In this document: positions 41,307 through 50,088 of the stretch, piece after piece
Layout: every line of letters begins with the position of its first letter
Numbering within the stretch: the stretch's first letter is position 1
From: Chloroflexota bacterium
GTDB lineage: Bacteria; Chloroflexota; Anaerolineae; Anaerolineales; Villigracilaceae
Length of the DNA: 64,000 nucleotides
Assembly: GCA_021787595.1 (NCBI GenBank)
Contig: JAJYLQ010000020.1
Coordinates: 1 to 64,000 of the forward strand
Direction of reading: 5' to 3'
The notes under the pieces: generated by a model
Seen by the model: only the letters and a program-made list of their open reading frames with translations
What the model was told of the DNA's origin: nothing
The model's database searches: none
Position numbers and translations under genes: made by a program

Positions 41307-43659
41307 TTCCAAACCCACGTCGCGGATTTCGCGCCGGGACTTTATCAAAGTCGGCGCGGCAACGGCCGTGGCCGGGGCGGGCCTGGCCGCGTTGAAAAGT
41401 GCTGACAAGCCGCTTACAGTCCAGACTGTTCCATTGGAGGAGACGGTTGTCAAAACCACCTGTGCGCTGTGCCCGTCGGGGTGCGGGCTGAACGTGCGCG
41501 TGGTCAATGGAAAGGCTGTGAAGGTGGAAGGCAATCCGCTCCATCCGCTGAATCAAGGTGTATGCTGCTTGAAAGGGCAGACCGCGCTGGAAGTGTTGTA
41601 CAGCCCCGAACGGATCGAGCATCCCCGCATCCAAACCGGGGAACGCGGGTCGGGTGACTGGAAGGAAATTTCCTGGGATGAAGCGCTGGGCATCGTCGCG
41701 AGCAAAATGGCCGGACTGCGTTCCTCCGGCAAGGCACACGGCGTGGCGCTCATGCACGGCGATTTGTGCGGAGAGATGCGCCAGGTGGTCCAGCGTTTCA
41801 TGCAGGCATACGGATCGCCCAATGTGATTTCACGTGAAAGCCTGGGCGAGGATGCGGCCCGCATGGCCATGTGGTTTTCGCAGGGCGTGAACGTTTTGCC
41901 GGTCTATGATATTGCCAGCGCCAATTATGTGATGACTTTTGGCGGCAACCTGCTCGAGACCAGCCGGAACCTGATCGGTTATCTGGGAGCAGCCGCTTTC
42001 ATGCACCGCGGCCGCCCGGAGCGCGGCAAGCTGGTCGCGGTACATCCGCGCCGTTCTGTGACCGGCATCAAGGCCGACGAATGGATTCCCATCCGCCCCG
42101 GCACCTACGGCGCGCTGGCGCTGGGCATGGCGAACGTCATCATCAACAGCGGATTGTATGATGAAAACTTCGTGCGCGACTTTACTTTTGGCTTCGACGA
42201 CTTCACGGACACAGACGGGAATTCTCATCAGGGATTCAAATCGCTGGTTCTGGAGTCTTACACTCTTGACCGCGTCTCGGCTGTTACGGGCGTCGCCACC
42301 GATGTTATCGCCCGCGTGGCTGGCGAGTTCGCTTCCAATCGCCCGGCCATCGCGGTAATGCCGACCGAAGCAGGCGAACTTTCCAGCGGCAGTGCGCTTT
42401 ATACAGCGCTGGCGGTGCACGCGCTCAACGCGCTGATCGGCTCGATTGACGCCAAGGGCGGTGCGATCGTTCAACGTTTCCCCGATTTGAAGGATTGGCC
42501 GTACTACATGCCCGACTCGACCGCGCTGGTGGGCGGATCCAAAGAGCGCGTGGACGGCGCCGGGACGCAATTTCCGCTGGCGATATCCGTGTACCAGAAT
42601 GTCCCCGAACGCATCCTGGCCGGCGAGCCGTATCCGCTGGAAATGCTCATGCTCTTGAACGCCAACCCGGCGTATGACATGCCGAACAACGGACGCTGCG
42701 TCGAGGCATTGTTGAAGGTCCCGTTCGTTGTCAGCTTTGCGCCCACCCTGGACGAAAGCGCGGCACATGCCGATTTGATTCTGCCCGCCAGCACTTTCCT
42801 CGAAATCTGGGGCGACGATTATCTGGAAGGCACGGGTTTCCCCGGCATTTCCCTGCGCCGCCCAGTAGTGGAACCCGTCCACGACACACGCGATCCCGGC
42901 GATGTGTTGCTCGATCTCGCTCACCGTCTTGGCGGACCTCTGGCAGAAGCCTTCCCCTGGACTTCTTACAAAGATTTGATGCTCGATCGTTTATCCGGCT
43001 TCGATTGGAAAAAATTCGAAGCCAATGGCAACTGGTCACAGTTGGTTTACTTCAATGCCGTGCCTGGCAGCCAGGCCTGGAATGAAGTGGTGGGACGCGA
43101 CCGCTTGAACGCTCCCAAAGATGGAAGATTCGATTTCTTCTCCCGCGAATTATTCGCCCTGCTCGGTTCGGACTCCAGCCAGGCCTGCCTGCCGCACTTC
43201 GAGATTCCCTCCACCCTGGCAGACAGCACGGCCGGCGCGCTCGAATATCCGTTCCTGCTTGTGACCCAGCCGTTGATCACGCAGTCGCAGGAGTGGCAGG
43301 GCATTATCCCGACCCTGGAGGAATGTTACGGCTTGCAGGGCAACGTCAAATGGGACAGTTGGGTCGAGGTCAGCCAAAAGGCTGCGGACGCCCTCGGACT
43401 GCAAAACAATGACCGGGTCTGGATCGAATCGGCGGCGGACCGCGTGCAGGCTGTGGTGCGCGTCCGGGCGGGCTTGTGGCCCGATGCGGTCTTCCTGCCG
43501 CCCGGCCAGGGACATCGCACCCTGGTGCGCTGGGGCCGTTACGCAGACGATAACTTCGTGGTGGGCACGAATCCCAACGCGTTGATCGAATTCAGCAGCG
43601 AACCGTTGACTGGGCTGGCCGTCTCCGGCCCGGCGCGCGTCCGCATTTATCGTGTTTGA
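41293..43659 (+). CDS. Molybdopterin-family oxidoreductase catalytic subunit (PsrA/PhsA or QrcB-like)
   Basis: The 788-residue protein begins with a Tat signal (SRRDFIKVGAATAVAG), then a [4Fe-4S] site at C57, C60, C64 and C91 or C92 (CALCPSGCG and GVCCLKG). The long domain of the DMSO-reductase family follows (DWKEISWDEALGIVASKM, LLNANPAYDMPNN, VSFAPTLDESAAHADLILP). Candidates are a polysulfide or thiosulfate reductase or the Qrc-type menaquinone reductase, which keeps the fold. The protein ligand to Mo cannot be decided without alignment. It overlaps the cytochrome gene by 14 bases and precedes an FeS subunit and an NrfD subunit, as in Psr, Qrc and ActABC sets. Confidence 0.82.
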   Translation: MTAIDSKPTSRISRRDFIKVGAATAVAGAGLAALKSADKPLTVQTVPLEETVVKTTCALCPSGCGLNVRVVNGKAVKVEGNPLHPLNQGVCCLKGQTALEVLYSPERIEHPRIQTGERGSGDWKEISWDEALGIVASKMAGLRSSGKAHGVALMHGDLCGEMRQVVQRFMQAYGSPNVISRESLGEDAARMAMWFSQGVNVLPVYDIASANYVMTFGGNLLETSRNLIGYLGAAAFMHRGRPERGKLVAVHPRRSVTGIKADEWIPIRPGTYGALALGMANVIINSGLYDENFVRDFTFGFDDFTDTDGNSHQGFKSLVLESYTLDRVSAVTGVATDVIARVAGEFASNRPAIAVMPTEAGELSSGSALYTALAVHALNALIGSIDAKGGAIVQRFPDLKDWPYYMPDSTALVGGSKERVDGAGTQFPLAISVYQNVPERILAGEPYPLEMLMLLNANPAYDMPNNGRCVEALLKVPFVVSFAPTLDESAAHADLILPASTFLEIWGDDYLEGTGFPGISLRRPVVEPVHDTRDPGDVLLDLAHRLGGPLAEAFPWTSYKDLMLDRLSGFDWKKFEANGNWSQLVYFNAVPGSQAWNEVVGRDRLNAPKDGRFDFFSRELFALLGSDSSQACLPHFEIPSTLADSTAGALEYPFLLVTQPLITQSQEWQGIIPTLEECYGLQGNVKWDSWVEVSQKAADALGLQNNDRVWIESAADRVQAVVRVRAGLWPDAVFLPPGQGHRTLVRWGRYADDNFVVGTNPNALIEFSSEPLTGLAVSGPARVRIYRV

Positions 43660-43686
43660 TCGGAATTTTATTTCTGGAGGCAGAAC

Positions 43687-44373
43687 GTGACCCGCTGGGG
43701 AATGGTGATTGACCTGGATAAATGTGTGGCCTGTCAGAGCTGTACCGCAGCCTGCCGGATGGAGAACAACACGCCCGTTGCCGGGAAGAATCAGGCTGAT
43801 ATGGGGCGCACGATCTTGTGGAACGAGGTGCTGCCTTTGGCGAACAGCGAATCTCCCGATGCCAGCGAGATGTTGATCCCGCGCCCCTGCATGCACTGCG
43901 ATGATCCTCCCTGCGTGAAGGTTTGCCCGGTTCAAGCCACGTATCGAACCGATGAAGGCGTCGTACTGATCAACTATGACCGCTGCATTGGCTGCCGCTT
44001 CTGCACGGTGGCTTGCCCCTTCCAGGTGCGCTACTTCAACTGGTTCGAACCCGAATGGCCCGAAGCGCTCAAAGCCCATCTCAATCCTGATCCCGAGGTT
44101 GCGCCGCGTCCCAGAGGCGTGGTCGAGAAATGCACCTTCTGTGTCCAGCGTTTACGCAAGGCGCGTGAAACGGCGCAGGCTGAAGGCCGTCCATTTTCCG
44201 CTACGGATTATGTCCCGGCTTGTGTGGAAACCTGCACGGCTCACGCGCGTTATTTCGGCGATCTCGACGATCCGAACAGCCTCGTGTCGCAGCTGGCGGC
44301 CAGTCCGCGTGCCTTCAGGTTACAGGAAGAGATGGGCACAAAGCCGAAGGTCTATTACTTGAAACAAGGATGA
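43687..44373 (+). CDS. Four-cluster ferredoxin subunit (NrfC/PsrB/DsrO-like)
   Basis: The 228-residue protein has no signal peptide, and four [4Fe-4S] clusters are implied: KCVACQSCTAACR (C13-C23), CMHCDDPPCVKVCP, CIGCRFCTVACP with the later VEKCTFC, and the last CVETCTAHARYFGD. It is the electron-transfer subunit between the Mo-family protein and the NrfD membrane subunit. The order matches PsrABC and QrcBCD. Absence of an own signal suggests export as a complex with the Tat-bearing subunit. GGAGG precedes the start. Confidence 0.88.
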   Translation: MTRWGMVIDLDKCVACQSCTAACRMENNTPVAGKNQADMGRTILWNEVLPLANSESPDASEMLIPRPCMHCDDPPCVKVCPVQATYRTDEGVVLINYDRCIGCRFCTVACPFQVRYFNWFEPEWPEALKAHLNPDPEVAPRPRGVVEKCTFCVQRLRKARETAQAEGRPFSATDYVPACVETCTAHARYFGDLDDPNSLVSQLAASPRAFRLQEEMGTKPKVYYLKQG

Positions 44374-44383
44374 TTCACTACAA

Positions 44384-45739
44384 ATGACTTCAATTCCTAG
44401 CCGCGAATCTGAACTTGAACGGATTGTCCTGGCGCCATTGCGCCGGACTTCCAAACAGTTTTATGTGGTGCTAGCCGGCCTGAGTCTCGTCGTCCTTCTG
44501 GGCGCGGCGGCGCTTGCGAATCAGTGGCGGCTGGGGCTGGGTGTTACCGGCCTCAACCGACCCGTTTACTGGGGCGTTTACATTACCAATTTCGTGTTCT
44601 TCATCGGCATCAGCCATGCCGGGACCCTGATCTCCGCCATCCTGCGCGTGACTCAGGCGGAGTGGCGCCGGCCAATCACACGCATCGCGGAGGCCATCAC
44701 ATTCTTTGCCCTCATTATCGGTATGCTTCAAGTCTGGATTGACATGGGACGGCCGGAACGAATTATCTTTCCCTTCATCTTTGGCCGCTTCCAGTCGCCC
44801 TTCTTGTGGGACTTCACTTGCGTTGGCGTTTACTTCATGAGCAGTATGCTTTATCTGTATCTTCCGCTCGTGCCTGATCTGGCACGCCTGCGTGACCGCA
44901 TGACCGATGCCCCGCGCTGGAGACACTGGTTGTATACGGTCATGTCATTCGGCTGGCATGGGAACGCGGAGCAGCATCGCCGCCTGGAGATCGCCATCGG
45001 CATCATGGCAATCGTCATCATCCCGGTCGCGGTTTCGGTGCATACGGTCGTCTCGTGGATTTTCGGCATGACCATGCAGCCGATGTGGCATTCCACGATC
45101 CTTGGCCCTTATTTCGTGGTCGGTGCGATCTTCTCCGGCATCGCCATGCTTTTCCTGTTCATGACGCTCCTGCGCCGCGCCTGGCATCTCGAGCTGTGGA
45201 TCGGCGAGAAGCAATATAACTATCTCGGTATCTTGCTGCTGGTGATGAGCGCCTTCTGGGGCTACTTCACCCTGGCTGAGTTTTTGACCACCGGTTACAG
45301 CACGATCACCAACGAGACCGCAGTCTTTCATGCCAAATTGCTTGGCGAGTACGCGCCTGCTTTCTGGGCCATGGTCACGGCCAATTTGGTGATCCCTTTT
45401 GCGGTCCTGATGCGTCGCCAGGGACGCAAACCGCTGGGCACGTTCATCGCCGCGCTTTCGGTCATCATCGGCATGTGGATCGAACGATTCCTGATTGTGG
45501 CGCCCAGCCTCACCCGGCCCTCGCTCGGATTCATGCCGGCTGTTTATACACCGTCTCTCACAGAAGTGGCGATCACGGCTGGGTCGTTCGCATTGTTCGC
45601 CCTGCTTTTCCTGCTGTTCTTCAAGGTTTTCCCAGCCATCTCGGTTTGGGAGGTCGAAGAAGGCCAGGCAGTCGAGGCGGTAAGACAAAAGGCGCGCGAA
45701 CTGGCGCACGAAGGCGCGCAGCCGGCGCTCAGGAGTTGA
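44384..45739 (+). CDS. NrfD-family membrane subunit (ActC/QrcD/DsrP-like)
   Basis: The 451-residue protein has about ten transmembrane helices and the family marks GLNRPVYWGVYITNFVFF and GISHAGTLISAILRVTQAEWRRP, with HTVVSWIFGMTMQPMWHST further on. These suggest a quinone-interacting NrfD-type subunit, closest by eye to ActC/QrcD. It is predicted to exchange electrons with menaquinone on behalf of the FeS and Mo-family subunits. It may take the place of DsrP in the DsrMKJOP complex. It is followed by a small membrane gene 2 bases later. Confidence 0.85.
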   Translation: MTSIPSRESELERIVLAPLRRTSKQFYVVLAGLSLVVLLGAAALANQWRLGLGVTGLNRPVYWGVYITNFVFFIGISHAGTLISAILRVTQAEWRRPITRIAEAITFFALIIGMLQVWIDMGRPERIIFPFIFGRFQSPFLWDFTCVGVYFMSSMLYLYLPLVPDLARLRDRMTDAPRWRHWLYTVMSFGWHGNAEQHRRLEIAIGIMAIVIIPVAVSVHTVVSWIFGMTMQPMWHSTILGPYFVVGAIFSGIAMLFLFMTLLRRAWHLELWIGEKQYNYLGILLLVMSAFWGYFTLAEFLTTGYSTITNETAVFHAKLLGEYAPAFWAMVTANLVIPFAVLMRRQGRKPLGTFIAALSVIIGMWIERFLIVAPSLTRPSLGFMPAVYTPSLTEVAITAGSFALFALLFLLFFKVFPAISVWEVEEGQAVEAVRQKARELAHEGAQPALRS

Positions 45740-45741
45740 AT

Positions 45742-45906
45742 ATGGCCTACTGGTTTATCAATACTCCCGGCATTGGTTCCATCATCGTGTTCGCGGTTGG
45801 CATCTCGGTCTTTATCGCTTACCTGAGGATGCTTCGTTGGATTCAAACCACGCCGCCCGACCCCGACCCTAAAAACGAGACATCAACTTCGGACGTGGAT
45901 AAATGA
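45742..45906 (+). CDS. Small single-helix membrane protein
   Basis: The 54-residue protein has one central hydrophobic helix (IGSIIVFAVGISVFIAYLRML) and a Pro/Asp-rich tail. It starts 2 bases after the NrfD gene stop and ends by overlapping the next start by 4 bases. This tight packing supports it as real, probably a small accessory subunit of the membrane complex. No family is recognised. Confidence 0.6.
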   Translation: MAYWFINTPGIGSIIVFAVGISVFIAYLRMLRWIQTTPPDPDPKNETSTSDVDK

Positions 45907-47996
45907 TGCGACGAATCCTGATTCCCTGCCTGATCTTCCTCGCGATGATGGCGTTTGCCGTTTCGTCGGCTTCCGCTTCTTCTCCGACCATCAGCCCGTC
46001 GCCATTAAACGGGCCGACTCTCGTCCCAGGCAATTATTGCATCTCCTGCCATCTGGCAAACGACCCGCGGCTTGCCGCAGTCACCGAGTGGAAGGGGAGT
46101 ATCGCACGCGAGATCAATAGTCCCTGTCCTGCGGCGACCAGCATTCACCAACAACTGTATTACACCGAGCGGATGCTGCTGATGATTGATCGGGCGCAAG
46201 CGTCGGTGGGCGCTCTTCCTGCACAGAGCCAGGCACAGTTGGAAAACTACACCCAGCTCTACAGCCGTCAACTGGACGAACCTGTAACGAGCCTGGCCGC
46301 CTTTACGACCGACGCGCAAACAACGCGCTATCGCCTGAATAAGATTTATACCAGCCTCAACCAGGTGGCTGAGGCCGCCAAACAGCGTACGATCTTCCTT
46401 TGGGCGGGCGTGGTTACTTTGATTGTGCTTGGGTCGCTGGTATGGGGACTCTATAACACCCGCGCTTTCCGCAGCGGAGGGACGAAAAGGCCCCCTTCGC
46501 TATTTTGGCGTGTGATCTTTATCCTGGCTGTGCTGGGCCTCTTCACGCTGCCAATCCTGCGCGTCCCGGCAGCGGAGGGGACAACGCCCACAACTGAGGA
46601 ACAGACGACTCAATCCGTTTTGGACACCGCCAATCGAGCCGCCTCGGCCGCCGACAACGTCCAGGCGCGCGCCTGGATGTTGTCGCGCCTCGGCAAGGCC
46701 TGGAATGAAACCGACCCGGCCCAAGCCCAGTCTGTTCTTGGCGAGGCGCTGGGTTCTGTGCAGCAGGCCCGCGAAAACGAGAATGCTCTGTGGGGCCAAT
46801 CCCTGGCCGTGCAGGAAACCGCAGTTGGCATTTCGATTGACATGGAAAAAGCTGACTTGATCGCAGTAAACCTGAACGCAGCCCGCGCCCGCAACTGGAG
46901 CCTGCCCTTGATTGCAGTCGAATGGAATACAACGGATTCCACCCGCGCGGTCGAACTGCTGCAGGCCGAGCAAAATGCCCTTTCATCTCAAACTGGAATC
47001 TATCGCGACCTTCAGTTACGCAGCGTGGCGCTGGCCTGGGCCAGGGTCGAACCGTCGCAAACGGCATCCGCTGCCGGGGCGATTCAAGATGCGTTCATCC
47101 GCTCATGGACCCTGCGCGAGGCCGCGGTCATCACAAAGGATGCGTCCCTCTTCGATCTTGCATCCGAAGCTGCGCGCCAAATTGCGGATCCTGTCCAGCG
47201 GGCGCGGGCATTACAGGAGGTGGCGGCCGCATCTGGCGACAAGCGTTTCTTCGATGAAGCCTTGTCGGCGTTGAATGGCGTTAGCGGCGTGCCGCTGGCT
47301 TATGCCTTGAGCGATCTGGCGGCTGCCTCTGGCGATGTCACTCTTGCAGACCGAATTGATCCCGCCTATCCCGACGCGCGTACCGCCGCATTGTTGCAGT
47401 TGGGAAAATATCAACTCGCATGGAAGTCTGCCTCTGCCATTGCGGATCCGTACGAGCAGGCCCATGCCCAAGCCGCGATTGCCGGCGCGTGGGGAAACGC
47501 GGAGGCTGCCATGCAGATCAAAGTCCCGCTGTATCGCGACCTGGCTTTGCGCGATATCATCCGCAAAACCGGCAATGCGGCGCTGGCGGATTCCATTAAA
47601 TCTCCCTACTACGAAGTTCAGGCGCTGACCGCGCTTGGCCAGTACGGCGCCGCTATCCAGGCCTCGAACGGATTGGGCGATTCGTATCCGTTAGTTGATC
47701 TGGTCGCCGCCTTGTCGAAGAAGGATCCGCAGACGGCATTGCCGCTGGTTGATAAGATGACGGGTGATGTGGATAAGGCGGCCGCGTTGCGGATAATTGC
47801 CGCGGCAACGGGAGATCAGACGCTTTTCGAGAAGGCGCAGGGCATGGCGCTGGCGGCGCGGGTTTCGGGTGATGTGCTGGCGCCCTCCGAAGCCTCACTG
47901 GATTTGGCAGACTCGTTTTGGATGGTCAACCCGGTGGATGCACAGTCCGCCCTGCGCCAGGCGTATGAGACGGCGCAGCGCATTCCGATCAAATAG
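45903..47996 (+). CDS. Secreted monohaem cytochrome fused to membrane helices and helical-repeat domain
   Basis: The 697-residue protein has a signal peptide and a CISCH haem site (C46-H50), then a helical region of about 100 residues. Two hydrophobic segments follow, near residues 160-183 (IFLWAGVVTLIVLGSLVWGLY) and 200-222. A long Ala-rich helical solenoid follows (ARAWMLSRLGKAWNETDP, EAARQIADPVQRARALQEVAAASGD), repeating at about 30-35 residues like HEAT or TPR units. I know no family with this order. It overlaps the preceding gene by 4 bases and lies in the same operon, so a scaffold or assembly role is a guess. Confidence 0.6.
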   Translation: MMRRILIPCLIFLAMMAFAVSSASASSPTISPSPLNGPTLVPGNYCISCHLANDPRLAAVTEWKGSIAREINSPCPAATSIHQQLYYTERMLLMIDRAQASVGALPAQSQAQLENYTQLYSRQLDEPVTSLAAFTTDAQTTRYRLNKIYTSLNQVAEAAKQRTIFLWAGVVTLIVLGSLVWGLYNTRAFRSGGTKRPPSLFWRVIFILAVLGLFTLPILRVPAAEGTTPTTEEQTTQSVLDTANRAASAADNVQARAWMLSRLGKAWNETDPAQAQSVLGEALGSVQQARENENALWGQSLAVQETAVGISIDMEKADLIAVNLNAARARNWSLPLIAVEWNTTDSTRAVELLQAEQNALSSQTGIYRDLQLRSVALAWARVEPSQTASAAGAIQDAFIRSWTLREAAVITKDASLFDLASEAARQIADPVQRARALQEVAAASGDKRFFDEALSALNGVSGVPLAYALSDLAAASGDVTLADRIDPAYPDARTAALLQLGKYQLAWKSASAIADPYEQAHAQAAIAGAWGNAEAAMQIKVPLYRDLALRDIIRKTGNAALADSIKSPYYEVQALTALGQYGAAIQASNGLGDSYPLVDLVAALSKKDPQTALPLVDKMTGDVDKAAALRIIAAATGDQTLFEKAQGMALAARVSGDVLAPSEASLDLADSFWMVNPVDAQSALRQAYETAQRIPIK

Positions 47997-48015
47997 AATG
48001 GATGGGAAGACGCCT

Positions 48016-48387
48016 ATGGAATCCCAGAAAGTTCTCGTGGTAATGACCTCCGGCCCTGGAACGCCCGAACGCTGCGCCGCGCCGTTCTTCTTTGCGACTG
48101 GCGCCGCCGCGTTGGGGCATGATGTCAGCATGTTCTTTACCATGCAGGGAGCCCAACTGCTCAAGCAGGGCGTGGCTGAAACAGTTTACGCCAAGCAGGG
48201 CGGGCGCTCGATCCGCCAATTTATGCAAAGCGCCATCGAAGCGGGCGTGAATTTCTTTGTTTGTTCGGCTTCACTCGAACTCAACGATATGACGCCGGAC
48301 GACCTGATCGAAGAGGCAGATCATTTGGTCGGCAGCGTCTTTTTGACAGAACGAGGTTTGGAATCGGACCTGGTTCTGAGTTTTTAA
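48016..48387 (+). CDS. DsrE-like sulfur relay protein
   Basis: The 123-residue protein has the DsrE/DsrF fold pattern (KVLVVMTSGPGTPERCAAPFFFATGAAALGHDVSM, then FFVCSASLELNDM and EEADHLVGSVF). Members of the family carry or transfer persulfide on a conserved Cys. The Cys in NFFVCSASLEL is the best candidate. GGGAAG lies upstream of the chosen ATG, and the ATG at 47998 is also in frame. Only one such protein is seen, not the DsrEFH triad of sulfur oxidisers. Confidence 0.8.
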   Translation: MESQKVLVVMTSGPGTPERCAAPFFFATGAAALGHDVSMFFTMQGAQLLKQGVAETVYAKQGGRSIRQFMQSAIEAGVNFFVCSASLELNDMTPDDLIEEADHLVGSVFLTERGLESDLVLSF

Positions 48388-48413
48388 TTCGTTCGCAGTG
48401 ATTTGGAGAATGT

Positions 48414-48611
48414 ATGTTCATCATTACCGTTGATATCGAAAAATGCCAGGGATGCGGCGATTGCGTCGAGAATTGCCCGCAGCAGCTCATTGTGCTGGTC
48501 GAGGAAAATGGCAAAAAATATGCCGTATACAGCGGCAGCCCTGACGATTGCATCGGCTGCATGTCCTGTGAGACTTGCGAAGAGAATGCAATCACGATCA
48601 CCGAAATTTGA
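48414..48611 (+). CDS. Two-cluster 4Fe-4S ferredoxin
   Basis: The 65-residue protein has KCQGCGDCVENCP and DDCIGCMSCETCEENA, two [4Fe-4S] binding motifs of the bacterial ferredoxin type. It lies in the dsr operon between the DsrE-like gene and dsrN. It probably provides electrons to sulfite reductase or to the DsrE-linked relay, but that is inferred only from position. Confidence 0.88.
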   Translation: MFIITVDIEKCQGCGDCVENCPQQLIVLVEENGKKYAVYSGSPDDCIGCMSCETCEENAITITEI

Positions 48612-48659
48612 GGGCATTGGAGTTCGAAGTTCCCGGACTTTGGACCGTGTGGTTTCGAG

Positions 48660-50087
48660 ATGAACCAGGAAACCCAGCGCCTGCCTCGATTGGTCATTGC
48701 CGCGCCCCAGGGACGCAGTGGAAAGACAACTGTCACTCTGGGTCTGTGCGCGGCCTTTAAAGCGCTTGGCTCCGTTGTTCAGCCATATAAAAAGGGTCCC
48801 GATTACATAGACCCCTCCTGGTTGAGCGAAGCGGCCGGGCGCGCCTGTCGTTCGCTCGATCCTTTTTTCTATGAACAGCCCGGGTCCCTTTTGCAGGCTT
48901 TCGTACATTCTGCTCAAAAGGCAGAGTTGAGTCTGATCGAGGGCAATCACGGCCTCTTCGATTCCTTCGACGAAGCTGGCGCGGGTAGTACCGCAGCAGT
49001 CGCCCGCACCCTGAATGCGCCGATCCTGTTGGTGGTGGATGCGGCGCGTATGGGCCGGAGCATCGCCGCCATTGTGCATGGCTGCCAGACTTTCGAGACG
49101 GATACGAACATCGCCGGCGTGGTTTTGAACAACATCGCACAGGGACGCCATGAGATCCGCACGCGCCACGCCATCGAAAGCAATTGCAATATTCCGGTGA
49201 TCGGCGCGCTCCCGCGCGACGAACGATTGACCATCCCGGAACGGCATTTGGGACTGGTGCCGCACGCTGAGGAGGGTGCGTTTCTTTCCGCCATCACGAC
49301 CTGCCAGCAGGCCGTTGAGAATTATCTCGACCTTGACCTGGTCCTGCGCATCGCCAAGTCTGCGCCGCCTCTTTCGGCGGCTCCTGCCTCGCCATCTTCC
49401 TTTTCTTCTGTCATAGCAGATCGCCCGCGGATCGGCGTCCTCCGCGACCAGGCTTTTACTTTCTATTATCCCGAAAACCTGGAAGCCCTCGAGCAGGCAG
49501 GCGCACAATTGGTCTTCATCAACGCGTTCAGCGGCACCGCTTTGCCAGGCCTGGATGCGCTCTATATCGGCGGCGGCTTCCCCGAAATCTTCATGGATGA
49601 ATTATCTGCAAACATGAGCCTGCGCGAGTCCATCCGCCGCGCCATCGAAAGCGAGCTGCCTGTTTACGCGGAATGCGGCGGGATGATGTATCTCTCGCGC
49701 CGCATCCATTGGGGAGAAAGATCGGCGGAGATGGTTGGCGTGCTGCCCTGCGAGATCGAAATGACTGGTCAGCCCCAGGGACATGGCTATGTGGTCGCGC
49801 AGGTGGATCAGCAGAATCCATTCTTTGCGCCGGGCACCATCTTACGCGGGCATGAGTTCCATAATTCGCGCCTGACGCGCTGCGCCGGATTCGATACCGC
49901 CTACAAACTGTCACGCGGCAACGGACTGGGCGGCGGGCGCGATGGGATTGTCATCCATAACGTCCTCGCTTCCTATATCCACCTCCACGCCGCCGGCGCG
50001 GCGGATTGGGCGAAAGGTTTGGTGCAGCGCGCAAGGCTTTACCAGCTGTCTCACAGCCTTCAGGAATCCGGCCTTGAGCGGAGATGA
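48660..50087 (+). CDS. dsrN: DsrN, CbiA-like sirohaem/cobyrinate a,c-diamide synthase
   Basis: The 475-residue protein is of the CobB/CbiA amidotransferase family: an N-terminal ATP-binding domain (LVIAAPQGRSGKTTVTLGLCA), the dethiobiotin-synthetase-like middle, and a C-terminal glutaminase-type domain (YAECGGMMYLSRRI, nucleophilic Cys in AECGG). Within dsr operons this gene is called dsrN and amidates the sirohaem of sulfite reductase. Cobalamin synthesis is an alternative, but no cob genes neighbour it. The hemA start overlaps or abuts it. Confidence 0.85.
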   Translation: MNQETQRLPRLVIAAPQGRSGKTTVTLGLCAAFKALGSVVQPYKKGPDYIDPSWLSEAAGRACRSLDPFFYEQPGSLLQAFVHSAQKAELSLIEGNHGLFDSFDEAGAGSTAAVARTLNAPILLVVDAARMGRSIAAIVHGCQTFETDTNIAGVVLNNIAQGRHEIRTRHAIESNCNIPVIGALPRDERLTIPERHLGLVPHAEEGAFLSAITTCQQAVENYLDLDLVLRIAKSAPPLSAAPASPSSFSSVIADRPRIGVLRDQAFTFYYPENLEALEQAGAQLVFINAFSGTALPGLDALYIGGGFPEIFMDELSANMSLRESIRRAIESELPVYAECGGMMYLSRRIHWGERSAEMVGVLPCEIEMTGQPQGHGYVVAQVDQQNPFFAPGTILRGHEFHNSRLTRCAGFDTAYKLSRGNGLGGGRDGIVIHNVLASYIHLHAAGAADWAKGLVQRARLYQLSHSLQESGLERR

Positions 50088-50088
50088 A

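Noticed and set aside
45475-45741. Upstream extension of the small membrane-protein frame into the NrfD gene
   Set aside because: It overlaps the NrfD coding sequence. The short ATG at 45742 fits operon spacing.
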